Shown: one piece after another, positions 42,601-50,023 of the stretch
Numbering within the stretch: position 1 is the first letter of the stretch
Layout: each line of letters opens with the position of its first letter
Assembly: GCF_000003605.2 (NCBI RefSeq)
Contig: NW_003155737.1
Span: 835,532 to 899,531 of the forward strand
Direction: 5' to 3'
DNA from: Saccoglossus kowalevskii
Taxonomy: Eukaryota; Hemichordata; Enteropneusta; Harrimaniidae
Length of the DNA: 64,000 nt
The notes under the pieces: model-generated
Told to the model about the DNA's origin: nothing
What the model saw: only the letters and a program-made list of their open reading frames with translations
Database searches by the model: none
Position numbers and translations under genes: made by a program

Positions 42601-45600
42601 AGAGTTATCGAATATCAACGGATTAAATGGAGCACAGTACATCCAGTGCTGGTGATTAAGTATTGTAGCATACCGGGTACATATGTCGTTGGTACTCGGT
42701 CAGTACGCTCGTTACAAATTACATTGTGAAACGTATTCTGCGTGCGTTAATTAGTTGCCTCTGCTCAGCAGAAATGTATCTAGTCGTTTAAATGTCTTGT
42801 ATTACTTGTCAACGTATTGTGTATTTGCATATGTCAGCCCCATGAGACGGATGACAGGCATGCACGGGACATGATTTAACATGTATGTCTTCACATACAT
42901 CAGTGATGTGACACGTCACCACTTTATTATTACAACACAAATACAATAATTGTTAATGCATAATGTGTATTGTTGTTACAGTTGTTGGTTTGGTTATGTG
43001 AAATCGCCGTATTATTGGATTGTTGAAATCCCGAGAAACCTTATTTTACTTGTAAGTGACATCATAACTAGTTTATGAGTGATAAACGTGAAATATTTCT
43101 CTATAACAGAGAAAATAATTGGTTCACATTGTTAGTGAACGTGCGCCCTCTTCCAGAAAGTGATATTTTGGAAGTCATGCATTTACCAGGATGTATGATC
43201 TTTTGGATGTCATGCAAATAACAATACCCCAATAATAGAGTGACAACTACGATCACTACAAGCAATATATGACACTGTTTCGTGATAGTCGGTGATAAAG
43301 CCGTTTTAGAAGTCCTATAGTAATCTTTCTGTTCAGAATCAGATTATTGCAATTAGATAATATTAATATAGTTATACGGTTCTATGATATCAATCATAAT
43401 ATACAGCAAATGAAAAATTGGGAGTTATCATTTAATATCATGTGTGGTCTATTCATAATCTCCATACATGTATTTCTTTTCACTATAAAATTAATAAATT
43501 ATAGCAGTTTTATGTATATGCATATTTAAGTTATGAATATTGAACTGTACAGGCTTTCACAAATGTACATTTTGCAATGCATACATGTACAGTAACTGAC
43601 AGAAATTTACTGTTTTCCTTTATCTAAGCTTTCAGAAAATATATACATTGTCGTAGTGACATGTACACGTACTGGAAGAGCGAAAGAGAGAGGCTTACTA
43701 AATAAATTAATCGTTAAGATATTCCATTTATTACAGATAAACTTAGGATTCCTGATAAACATAATACGAATACTTGTGACGAAGCTTCGAGAAAGCAACA
43801 CAAGCGAAACGCAACAACTCAGGTAGGCATAGCTTAACGTGAATGTTAACTGTTCACTTCATGTCTTACCACTCACGATTCAGTAGCCCGTAGTTATTTG
43901 ATATACGGTACTTCAAGGTGTTATACGCACTCAATCACAGTAAAACATCTCACTTGGTAATTGTTGCCGGGGGAGGTTTAATGATATCTATCCTCGAACT
44001 TAATAACTTGATAACTACAACGCCGTGAGTGGAGAGCGCCATGTTGAAATAGAGTGATAACACCCATCATTATGTTTCGAAGTGATAGCATCAACGGTAT
44101 CGTTCCCGATCTTTTCAAATGCAGGATAATTATACTTTAGTGTAAAAAGAACACATATAGTGTTATTAATCATCCATATTTGCAATTTTTTTTAAATGTG
44201 TGTATTAACCGCTGATTACTAATTTATAGCGAAGTTTCGCATATCGCCAGAGCGATATTCTGCTCGTAAAACAATGCAACTAAAATGTGTGCAGACTATT
44301 GTCTTAATCAGCATTATGTTTCTGTTGGCAAAAATAATCTCCGAATTACGTTATCCCTGCGCTTCGACATCGCGTGCTCGCCACATTCTAAGGGTAAAAT
44401 ACGGATTTTAAATTGGCTGTTGAACCAAAAATAGACATCGTGCTAATAATCCGAGCAATAATGGGAAACGTTATTTCAATGAAATGCTACTTAAATCCAA
44501 CACTCCAGGTGTCAATATTTCGAGTAGTGAATACTTGAATACGTGCACAGTATGGGAAAATAATAACAGCGAGATTTAGTCGAAGCCATAGGCCAAGACC
44601 GTCACTCAAAAAAAAGATAAAAAAAAAATAATGAATCGAAGCCGATGAAATGGTGAATTCTTGAATGATGTCAATGCTAGCCCCACATTTCAAAGGGATA
44701 ACAGAGACTAAACAATATGAACTATTCAATTCCCACATTGCAAAGAGGTGAAAAAGGCTAAACAGTATTAACCTAACCGTAATTTAAATGAAATAAGACA
44801 ATATTACAAAACAGAAAAATGAAAACAAATTTTTTGTCAAAGTTGCGTATCCATTTAAGTGCCAAACTCAGTGCACATGTATATATGTTAGGTTTTCATT
44901 GATTGGTATTTATATCGATGTTAGGATCGGTTGCAAATTGGGGGCATTCGTGTACAACACCTAATAACTCACTCCGTAAATTATTTTGATTTAGAATATA
45001 TTCCATTATTCGAAACAGGGTTCGTGGTGTATTGTGGGTATTTAGGTTGAACTCGTACCATAGTTTGTTAATTAGTAATTTCTGTGGGCATACGGTCATT
45101 ATTCAATCGCTACTCTATATAGATGTTCTAAAGTTATTCTTATATTGTCATCTGTCATACCATCTGACCATATATAGCATTATGTATTTTTTAAAAAAAT
45201 ACATGGTTAAGTTATTAAGTTCAAAAGTCCATAATATTACTTTAACCTTAAACAAATATGACACCGACGTTGGGATCTATATCTGACGATGAACACATTT
45301 ATTAGTTGATCATTGGAATAGCGCGAAACAAATGAAAAGCACAATATCACAAATATAAAATATGTATTGATACAATGTTCTTGAGTTCACAAATAATTGT
45401 TTGATTTAATATCATATTTTCCCAGACAAAAATAGATCATGAATAATATGGGTATAAATTGATATTAGTGGATTCCACTGGTAAAAAACAAAACCCACAA
45501 ACTTGTTGTTGCTTCTTTCTCGGGAAAATACGTAAACAGATTGTGATGTACACTGAAATTGACGTTACAACCTGCACCTCGGTGCACATCAATGATTCAC

Positions 45601-48600
45601 GTCAAAAGCAATAGTAGATTTAAACAATTAAATATAATAACTGAGTTTTTACATCAACACGATAGAATAGTGACGTAAGCGTCGACCTTATATCACGGCA
45701 CGGCGTGTTTTGTCGGCACATTTTACGGGTTGCCACTTCAAGAAATTATTTATTAAGTCTGACAATTCTGAGACGGTTCCCTGCTAGAGTTGTTAGATTA
45801 ATTTTAAAGGAAGAAAATGTATTGCGTCGTTATATTGAGTTACATCCGAGTAAATAAATCATTTTAAATTCGGTCCCACTGTATGTAGTCCTTTTATTTA
45901 TTGAGTGTAATCTCTCAAAGTCTTGCGCTAATCCATCAGCTTTGTATATCAGCAACACATAGGCTTACTGTAAGACACTGGCAAATATCCACCTCGGAAT
46001 TAAGTGAGAAACAAATTTCCTCTATGTTATAAATAACATAACAAACCCTGTGTTGGAAGGCATGAATTAATAGCGTAACAAACCTTGCGTTGGAAGGCAT
46101 GAATTAATAGCGTAACAAACCCTGTTTGGAGGCATGAACGAATATTGAAACAAACCCAGTGCTGGGAACCACGAATGAATGAATAACAAACACTGTGTTA
46201 ATGAATGCACGAATGAATAAAATAAGAGTGTTTGAAAGATACTAATGAATAACATTACAAAATTTGTGTTTTGAAGACACGATTGAATGACGTAATAAAC
46301 ATTGTGTTGGAAAGACACGATTGAATAACGTACAAACCCGTGATTGAAGACACAAATCAATCACGTAATGTATGTATGTGCGTGTGTCTTTTCTACTGAT
46401 ATCTCAAGAACCAATTGTCAGATTTCGATGAAACTTGGTAAATAGATGCTCTGGGATAATGTTCAGTTTTGGGTTGGATTTGTTTGCATATTAATTACCT
46501 AATTTGCATATTGGTTAGCCAATTTCTCATGTACTATTCAAACGATGTCAGTGAAACTCTTGGATACTGCACAGACCTGATAATTTTTTTTATTGAAATC
46601 CTTGCATATTTTTGACCTAATTAGCATATTAATTAGCCGTTTGTTAGCATCTCCACTTGCTTCTGATGTACCATTCTACAGATTACAATGAAACTTCATA
46701 CAAAAATGGTCCGAGATAATGCACAGACCTGGTTAGTTTTTGGTTGAAACCATGCGTATTATTGACCTAATTTGCATATTAATTAGCCAATTTTAAGCAT
46801 TTTCACTTGTTTTTCAAGTACCATTTAAAAGATTCCAATGGAAAAAATGATGGTCTGGGACAATGCACAGACCTGATGTTTTCATTGAATTCTAGAATAT
46901 TAATGACCTAATTTGCATAATAATTAGCCAGGTTTTAGCTCAGATGTCATTGAAATTTGGTACATGGTTGCTCTGGAATAAGGCATATACATGTTTAGTT
47001 CAGGGTTAAATTATGTACTTACTGAGTATCTAATTTGCATAAATTAACCAATTTTGTAGGTTTTCTACAGATATTTTGAGTACCACTCATCAAGTTTCAA
47101 TAAAACTTAGTACATAGGTGGTGTTGGATGATCCACAGATCTGATTACTTAAGGGTAGAAATCCATGTATATTATTTACCCACCTAAATGGGATCATGTG
47201 ACCTCATTATTATGCATAACTGTGAGGACAAGGATTGTCGTCTGTGGTCAAAATAAGACACTCTCCAATGATTTGTCATGCAATAAATAGTTCAAATTTG
47301 TACTTCATGCCTCCAATAACCTTAGCACACCGCAGTTCTTTCTAAGCTGAATATATTATTGAGTTTATGGTAATTTTATTCAATGAACCAAACCAACGTG
47401 TTTCTGTGCGTACCCCTGGTTTTCTCTGCGGTAATTATTACAGTCACTTTTGCTCTGTTTGTGATATAAAATTAGTGGAAGGCAATTATCTTAAACTTGT
47501 ACATAGAGTGTTACGTTTTTCTCCATTTAACATTGTCTTTCTATTTGCTCTTACAAACTGACCACAGTGTAAATATATTTGTAATACAATACACAGTCCC
47601 TCTATCTCACCATGGTAGAGGGACTGTGTACAATATAACAACATTATGAGTATGAAATTGCTATGTAACAAGATGGTTTATACATTCACATGTCGTAGAT
47701 TGGTACCATTTTTACATTCACAGAGAGGTTATATTGTACTGAATTCACTTACGGGACTTGAAACGCAAAGTCGGTCTATTAATATCAAAACAATGAAAAG
47801 GAAACTTTCCAGAGCAATCTCTCATAATAGATAAATATTTGGTAGTAGATTACCGGTATTATAAAAGTAGACGATATTTTGTTTGAAGAAATATTCTAAA
47901 TTCGGTTCGTGTCCTCTAGTTAAGGTGGACAGTTCGATTTATGTATCAAATTTTTAGTCGTCAAAAAACAAAGTACTTTTCAATCAATACTTGCATATCC
48001 CTTTTTTTGTGTCTGATTAATATTATGCTAAATTATTTCCACAGAAAAGCTGTAAAGGCGGCCATATTATTAGCACCTTTACTGGGCGTCACCAACTTAT
48101 TGTTTCTGCCAGATAATCCCAAATCTCACGAGAGCCGTGTCGTCATCGTATTGTATTTCTATGGGGTGATGATAGTGACCCCTTTCCAGGGCGTCATAGT
48201 TTCACTCCTGCATTGCTTTGTTAACGGGGAGGTAAGGTTTACTACTTTGGGGGTAAATTAATATCAGCAGCATTACTTACTTACTTACTTACTTATGTTT
48301 GCGTCAATTTCGGATATTTCAATTTCGACTTTATCAATAATGTTATATCGAAACGAGTTTAGGGCGTACTCGTATTATTATTTATATCATTTTACATAAG
48401 CTTTTCAATATTTAACTATATTAGGTTCGACTGTTGCTTCGTCGTAAATGGGCTGGATGGAAGAGTTCTCGCCAGCCGGGTGGTCGACTTCGACGTCAGT
48501 CCAACAGCACCACCACGGATGTAAGTAAGCAAACAAGTTTAATGCGAAGAATACAAAACAAATTCAGCGTTAGAAGAGCAACCGCGCCGTCTCCATATTC

Positions 48601-50023
48601 TGATTTCTCGCAAATCGAGACACATGCAGACTGTGAACACATGACATTGAATAGTATCGCAGAAACAAAACCGTTATCAAATACCAAAGTAATGTCGAAC
48701 GGTGTCGTTATTGAACTTGCCACGAATGTATAGTCTACAAATGAAAAGTATTTTTTCCGTATTGCATATTGGGAGAAGCTAATCAATAATCTCAATAAGG
48801 CATATATGGGTGAATCAAGAGATCTATAACTTACGTTTAAAGTTTTAACTTCATGCATTCACTTCTCAGCATTTTCTTCTCAAGATATGAAGCTTTATCG
48901 TGACGTTAACAATGGTTGTTCTGCAATCGATGTGTTCTCGTTTATTTACATATTTGAACATTTATATTTACTCAGGGTTTTTTAAGTCGTCTTCCAGGAG
49001 TTGAACAAATCATAACACCCCATGCTATGTGTCTTAATAATCTGGTAATATTTGTATGTTTTTTAATATATGAAGGACATTTCGTAAATTTGTTCCCATA
49101 ATGCTCAGATATTGCGCGGTTTGCATAAAAATCACTTTTTGAGAATGGTTTCAGAAGATTGCATGACTCCTAACCTAACTTCTGTGTCTATGTAGGTTTA
49201 TCGCCTCAACTCCATATATAGTACAACGGAAACCATTAGGATGTCATTCGTTAAACATTCAACACAGTTACCGCAACAACCAAGTAGTCCCGTACTAGCT
49301 TCGCCGTCTTTGAGTGCAAACTCGCCTTCGCCTTCTCCTCCACCGTCTCCAGGTGGCATTGCCGGAGGCCCTGACCCCGCTAGCGCTGAGGACGTGTCCA
49401 CAAGCCTATTATGACAATGGCCTTGGCTCAAATTTACTGAAGCTATAGGTACTGTTTTAGAGGCGAGTTCGGGTTTAAGGTGTGTTCAGTGGGAAAACAA
49501 ACATTGCACTCGCAATCGCTCTTTTTTCATAAATCTTTTTTTGGGCAAAATGTAACTTGCAATTATGTTTTTGCATGATTGAGTAAATATTTCGGACTAA
49601 GCTTTAAATGCACATAATTAAAATAACCCTCCAATATTACATTGTATCTTGTATTAAAAACTCCGGCATTCTGATAATGAATAAGCAAGTATATGTGCAA
49701 GTATATTAATGCGTTCGCTGGCGTTACCACGTCACAGTCAACTTGCCTATCATCTATCATCTGCTACAATTTGCACATTTCATCTATTGTCATTAACATA
49801 TAACGTATTTTGCTAATTAACTAACCAATCACGCTTCTCTTTACTAACAATGAATCGCTATAGCTTTACTAACCTTCTTTCGCTTTTCTATTTTTTTTAC
49901 TTTCCTGCTTTTCTCTCTTTCATCATTCAGCCTCGGACAATGACTCTGGTCAGCATGACGTCAAGCGATGTAGCAACGGAACCTGCAAGCACAACAAAGT
50001 ACCACTACAGCGCCGTCTGTTAG
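15582..50023 (+). CDS. Class B1 (secretin-family) GPCR, PDF-receptor/CRF-receptor-like; whole gene
   Basis: Plasma-membrane neuropeptide receptor, expected to couple to Gs/cAMP as the family does. Twelve exons (15582-15642, 28082-28204, 29910-30046, 38757-38860, 40026-40176, 40780-40933, 42418-42478, 42982-43051, 43737-43822, 48045-48231, 48425-48520, then 49196-49414 or 49931-50023) join without a frame break; intron phases are 1,1,0,2,0,1,2,0,2,0,0. The protein is 440 aa with the last exon, 482 aa with the 49196 exon, or 480 aa if the 48520 donor is not used. Residues 9-84 hold six cysteines plus FDG..CWP, the hormone-receptor domain. Then follow seven membrane helices with IH..LFLS (TM2), VEGLYL (TM3), CWFG (loop 2), KAVKAA and PLLG (TM6) and FQG/CFVNGEV (TM7). 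Loop 2 and TM5 resemble PDF receptors (YYWI.E.PR), while TSET and RKAVKA also fit CRF/DH44 receptors. The subtype is therefore inferred; the class is secure. Confidence 0.93.
22660..23463 (-). mobile_element. 5'-truncated LINE remnant (jockey/CR1/L2-type 3' end)
   Basis: Minus-strand frames encode HILLLLYKTLIEPHITYGLEVWGNT, shown here only as landmarks LIEPHITYG and EVWGNT. These are typical of the post-RT part of non-LTR ORF2. In another frame follow LLVPKVNRTIGQFS, LRTKLWKSLP and a stop at 22961. The frame is broken between the two blocks. An AT-rich 3' tail ends in short ATCATA-like repeats near 22660. Ends are approximate. Confidence 0.8.
25661..25910. repeat. 48-bp minisatellite, five copies plus part
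   Basis: ACGAGCATTG (GCGAGCATT in the fifth unit) starts at 25661, 25709, 25757, 25805, 25853 and 25901, exactly 48 bp apart. The first three units are nearly identical and the later ones decay. Because 48 is a multiple of three, frames through it stay open, but there is no sign of a gene. Confidence 0.95.
28082..28204 (+). CDS. Receptor exon 2: hormone-receptor domain, cysteines 2-4
   Basis: Acceptor tttaatttag, donor GTAAGT, phase 1 in and out. It encodes residues 21-62 with TYCDGFW, FDGVCWP and ENCPDFF, the most diagnostic stretch of the class B ligand-binding domain (cysteines 24, 38 and 52). Asn45 is in an N-x-S sequon. The run between the second and third cysteine carries both a DGFW and an FDG, a slightly unusual double motif. 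Confidence 0.93.
28205..29909 (+). other. Receptor intron 2 (1.7 kb)
   Basis: Contains the 37-bp array at 29236-29741; the rest is unremarkable. Confidence 0.7.
29236..29741. repeat. 37-bp minisatellite, about 13-14 copies
   Basis: Unit of the type CGTACACGCAAT..CAAGAGAGAATGGCCGTTAGCGT. A block of about three units starting near 29313 recurs almost unchanged near 29520, showing higher-order duplication. One shortened unit lies near 29399-29437. The array is markedly richer in CpG than its surroundings. Confidence 0.93.
29910..30046 (+). CDS. Receptor exon 3: hormone-receptor domain, cysteines 5-6
   Basis: Acceptor attttacag, donor GTAAGC, phase 1 in and 0 out. Residues 62-107 include ATRFCN, GGSWANVSG and GGCL, the A.R.C..xGxW..x..C end of the class B domain (Cys68, Trp74, Cys84). 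An acidic linker (SDETRELMEQEF) leads to TM1. Asn76 is a second N-glycosylation sequon. A 37-bp minisatellite ends only about 170 bp before this exon. Confidence 0.93.
30646..31035. repeat. Diverged repeat, three copies of about 82 bp
   Basis: Related segments at about 30646-30727, 30829-30910 and 30955-31035. They share the pattern ATATTTGTACTT..TTGGTCAAAAATGTT..GACTTCTTCTTGAAAA..CCAATTG, with many substitutions. Confidence 0.6.
35306..35785. repeat. 35-bp minisatellite, about 13-14 copies
   Basis: Unit GGTGGATACATTTGAATACGATGATACTGTATAAT described in parts: GGTGGATACATTTGAAT then ACGATGATACTGTATAAT. Central copies (about 35461-35700) are identical; the left copies are diverged. All three minus-strand frames stay open for 390-490 bp because the unit lacks stops in any frame, so the long open frames here are not genes. 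Confidence 0.97.
36091..37083. repeat. Local diverged duplication
   Basis: Two pairs of related segments. 36091-36215 matches 36831-37005 (ATACGGTTCTAG; GGGCCGTCGTCAGACTGTCTAT). 36751-36822 matches 37011-37083 (TCATGCCCA; GGTACATTCTTCGCTT). Probably tandem copies of one old repeat. Confidence 0.75.
38757..38860 (+). CDS. Receptor exon 4: TM1
   Basis: Residues 108-142, with a hydrophobic helix (IVGYSISLACLLVAFFIF) ending in CYFR. Donor GTAAAT, phase 2 out. Two acceptors lie 10 bp apart. The one after ctacag (start 38757) keeps the phase-0 frame, while ttgcag (start 38767) would give an immediate stop, so the first was chosen. The GYS.SL pattern is the usual class B TM1. Confidence 0.9.
38861..40025 (+). 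other. Receptor intron 4 (1.2 kb)
   Basis: Contains the TTAA-flanked MITE at 39243-39397. Nothing else was recognised. Confidence 0.7.
39243..39397. mobile_element. 155-bp MITE with TTAA target duplication (piggyBac-like)
   Basis: Imperfect inverted ends of about 30 bp: AGCGGGAGGGTCGTCACCTG at the left pairs with AGCGAGGGAGTCGTCACATA read from the right. TTAA flanks both ends (39239-39242, 39398-39401). It is clearly GC- and CpG-richer than the intron around it. No coding capacity. Assignment to piggyBac rests only on TTAA. Confidence 0.8.
40026..40176 (+). CDS. Receptor exon 5: intracellular loop 1, TM2, loop 1
   Basis: Acceptor atatttcag, donor GTAGGT, phase 2 in and 0 out; residues 142-192. 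LQCERTTIHKQLFLSLLIR matches the class B L.C.R..IH..LF.S...R signature with the conserved TM2 histidine (His152). The donor GTGGTA three bases earlier would remove one valine and keep the frame, so the exact end could be 40173. Confidence 0.92.
40177..40779 (+). other. Receptor intron 5 (0.6 kb)
   Basis: Nothing recognised beyond the splice sites. Confidence 0.7.
40780..40933 (+). CDS. Receptor exon 6: TM3
   Basis: Acceptor ctctttcag, donor GTAAGT, phase 0 in and 1 out; residues 193-244. GLCETFEYF carries the TM3-top cysteine (Cys196) that pairs with the loop-2 cysteine. FSWMFVEGLYLNG contains the conserved class B TM3 glutamate in VEGLYL. The exon ends in FIGW, the start of TM4. Confidence 0.94.
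40934..42417 (+). other. Receptor intron 6 (1.5 kb) with gap
   Basis: Holds a (TA)n run at 41105-41122 and the 187-N assembly gap at 41869-42055. No exon is missing here: the flanking exons join in phase and TM3 runs directly into TM4. Confidence 0.75.
41869..42055. other. Assembly gap (187 N)
   Basis: Run of N inside receptor intron 6. Confidence 0.99.
42418..42478 (+). CDS. Receptor exon 7: TM4
   Basis: A 61-bp exon with acceptor ttttttcag and donor GTGAGT, phase 1 in and 2 out; residues 244-264. ILPLFPVTAWAITM completes TM4 after the GW of the previous exon. The true frame is not the frame of the longest open run here; it is fixed by the flanking exons. Confidence 0.9.
42479..42981 (+). 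other. Receptor intron 7 (0.5 kb)
   Basis: Nothing recognised. Confidence 0.7.
42982..43051 (+). CDS. Receptor exon 8: extracellular loop 2 and start of TM5
   Basis: A 70-bp exon with acceptor ttgttacag and donor GTAAGT, phase 2 in and 0 out; residues 264-287. It begins ACWFG, giving the conserved loop-2 Cys-Trp (Cys265, Trp266). SPYYWIVEIPR follows, a pattern that points to the PDF-receptor branch more than to vertebrate CRF receptors. Confidence 0.92.
43052..43736 (+). other. Receptor intron 8 (0.7 kb)
   Basis: Nothing recognised. Confidence 0.7.
43737..43822 (+). CDS. Receptor exon 9: TM5 and intracellular loop 3
   Basis: Acceptor tttattacag, donor GTAGGC, phase 0 in and 2 out; residues 288-316. 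INLGFLINIIRILVTKLRE is the class B TM5 signature (conserved Asn, then I.RIL..KLR). SNTSETQQLR forms loop 3, whose TSET and following KAVKA are shared with CRF-type receptors. Confidence 0.94.
46035..46370. repeat. About 40-bp degenerate tandem repeat
   Basis: Seven to nine decayed units of the type GCGTAACAAACCCTGTGTTGG..GGCATGAATTAATA. The unit length varies from about 36 to 45 bp. Confidence 0.8.
46381..47215. repeat. About 140-bp degenerate tandem repeat, six units
   Basis: Each unit runs from a segment like AGTACCATTC..GATTTCAATGAAACTT through AATGCACAGACCTG to TGACCTAATTTGCATATTAA and TTAGCCAATTTT. Units are strongly diverged but keep the ATTTGCAT core in most copies. Confidence 0.8.
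47591..47629. mobile_element. 39-bp palindrome with 5-bp direct flank
   Basis: Arms ACACAGTCCCTCTA (47591-47604) and its exact complement (47616-47629), 11-bp loop. ACAAT is repeated directly on both sides (47586-47590, 47630-47634), as expected of a target-site duplication. Confidence 0.75.
48045..48231 (+). CDS. Receptor exon 10: TM6, loop 3, TM7
   Basis: Acceptor atttccacag, donor GTAAGG, phase 2 in and 0 out; residues 316-378. KAVKAAILLAPLLGVTNLLF is TM6 with the P-LLG kink. SRVVIVLYF opens TM7, and FQGVIVSLLHCFVNGE closes it. The usual Tyr-Cys-Phe near the end of TM7 is His-Cys-Phe here. Confidence 0.95.
48232..48424 (+). repeat. Receptor intron 10 with (TTAC)n microsatellite
   Basis: A 193-bp intron carrying almost six TTAC units at 48273-48295. 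Confidence 0.8.
48425..48520 (+). CDS. Receptor exon 11: helix 8 and proximal cytoplasmic tail
   Basis: Acceptor ctatattag, donor GTAAGT, phase 0 both sides; residues 379-410. VRLLLRRKWAGWK continues the family NGEVR..L...W..W motif, the G-protein-facing helix 8. A basic, serine-rich stretch ending in STTTD follows. The frame stays open through the donor for another 70 codons (see the next entry). Confidence 0.92.
48521..48733 (+). CDS. Possible alternative receptor tail A by read-through of exon 11
   Basis: If the donor at 48521 is not used, the frame runs 70 codons to a TAG at 48731-48733. The product looks like a real receptor tail: basic (MRRIQNKFSVRR), rich in Ser/Thr, and ending in T-N-V, which fits the class I PDZ-ligand rule (S/T-x-hydrophobic). 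In DNA this AT-rich, a chance open run of 213 bp in the receptor frame is unlikely but possible. No AATAAA was seen before 49195. Confidence 0.45.
   Translation, partial: VSKQTSLMRRIQNKFSVRRATAPSPYSDFSQIETHADCEHMTLNSIAETKPLSNTKVMSNGVVIELATNV
49196..49414 (+). CDS. Receptor terminal exon, alternative tail B
   Basis: Acceptor tctatgtag, phase 0, 72 codons and stop TGA (49412-49414). It begins VYRLNSIYSTTETIRMSF and continues into a proline/serine-rich stretch (SPSPSPPPSPGG). It ends in TSLL, again matching the class I PDZ-ligand pattern. It is clearly GC-richer than its surroundings, which supports coding function. Confidence 0.75.
   Translation, partial: VYRLNSIYSTTETIRMSFVKHSTQLPQQPSSPVLASPSLSANSPSPSPPPSPGGIAGGPDPASAEDVSTSLL
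49931..50023 (+). CDS. Receptor terminal exon, alternative tail C
   Basis: A very long pyrimidine tract (49867-49930) precedes the acceptor tcattcag. The exon is open for 30 codons in phase 0, starting PRTMTLVSMTSSD and ending in SAVC before TAG (50021-50023). Because the 49196 exon has its own stop, this exon would be joined directly to the 48520 donor. It could also follow an internal donor in the 49196 exon, for example GAC|GTGTCC, which keeps phase 0. Confidence 0.7.
   Translation, partial: PRTMTLVSMTSSDVATEPASTTKYHYSAVC

Larger units (their letters stand above)
43823..48044 (+). other. Receptor intron 9 (4.2 kb)
   Basis: Holds an approximately 40-bp degenerate array (46035-46370), an approximately 140-bp degenerate array (46381-47215) and a 39-bp palindrome with a 5-bp target duplication (47591-47629). 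The first 2.2 kb shows nothing. Confidence 0.65.

Noticed and set aside
48496-48858. 120-codon minus-strand open frame
   Set aside because: It is the antisense of the receptor tail region, which has better frame, splice and family support.
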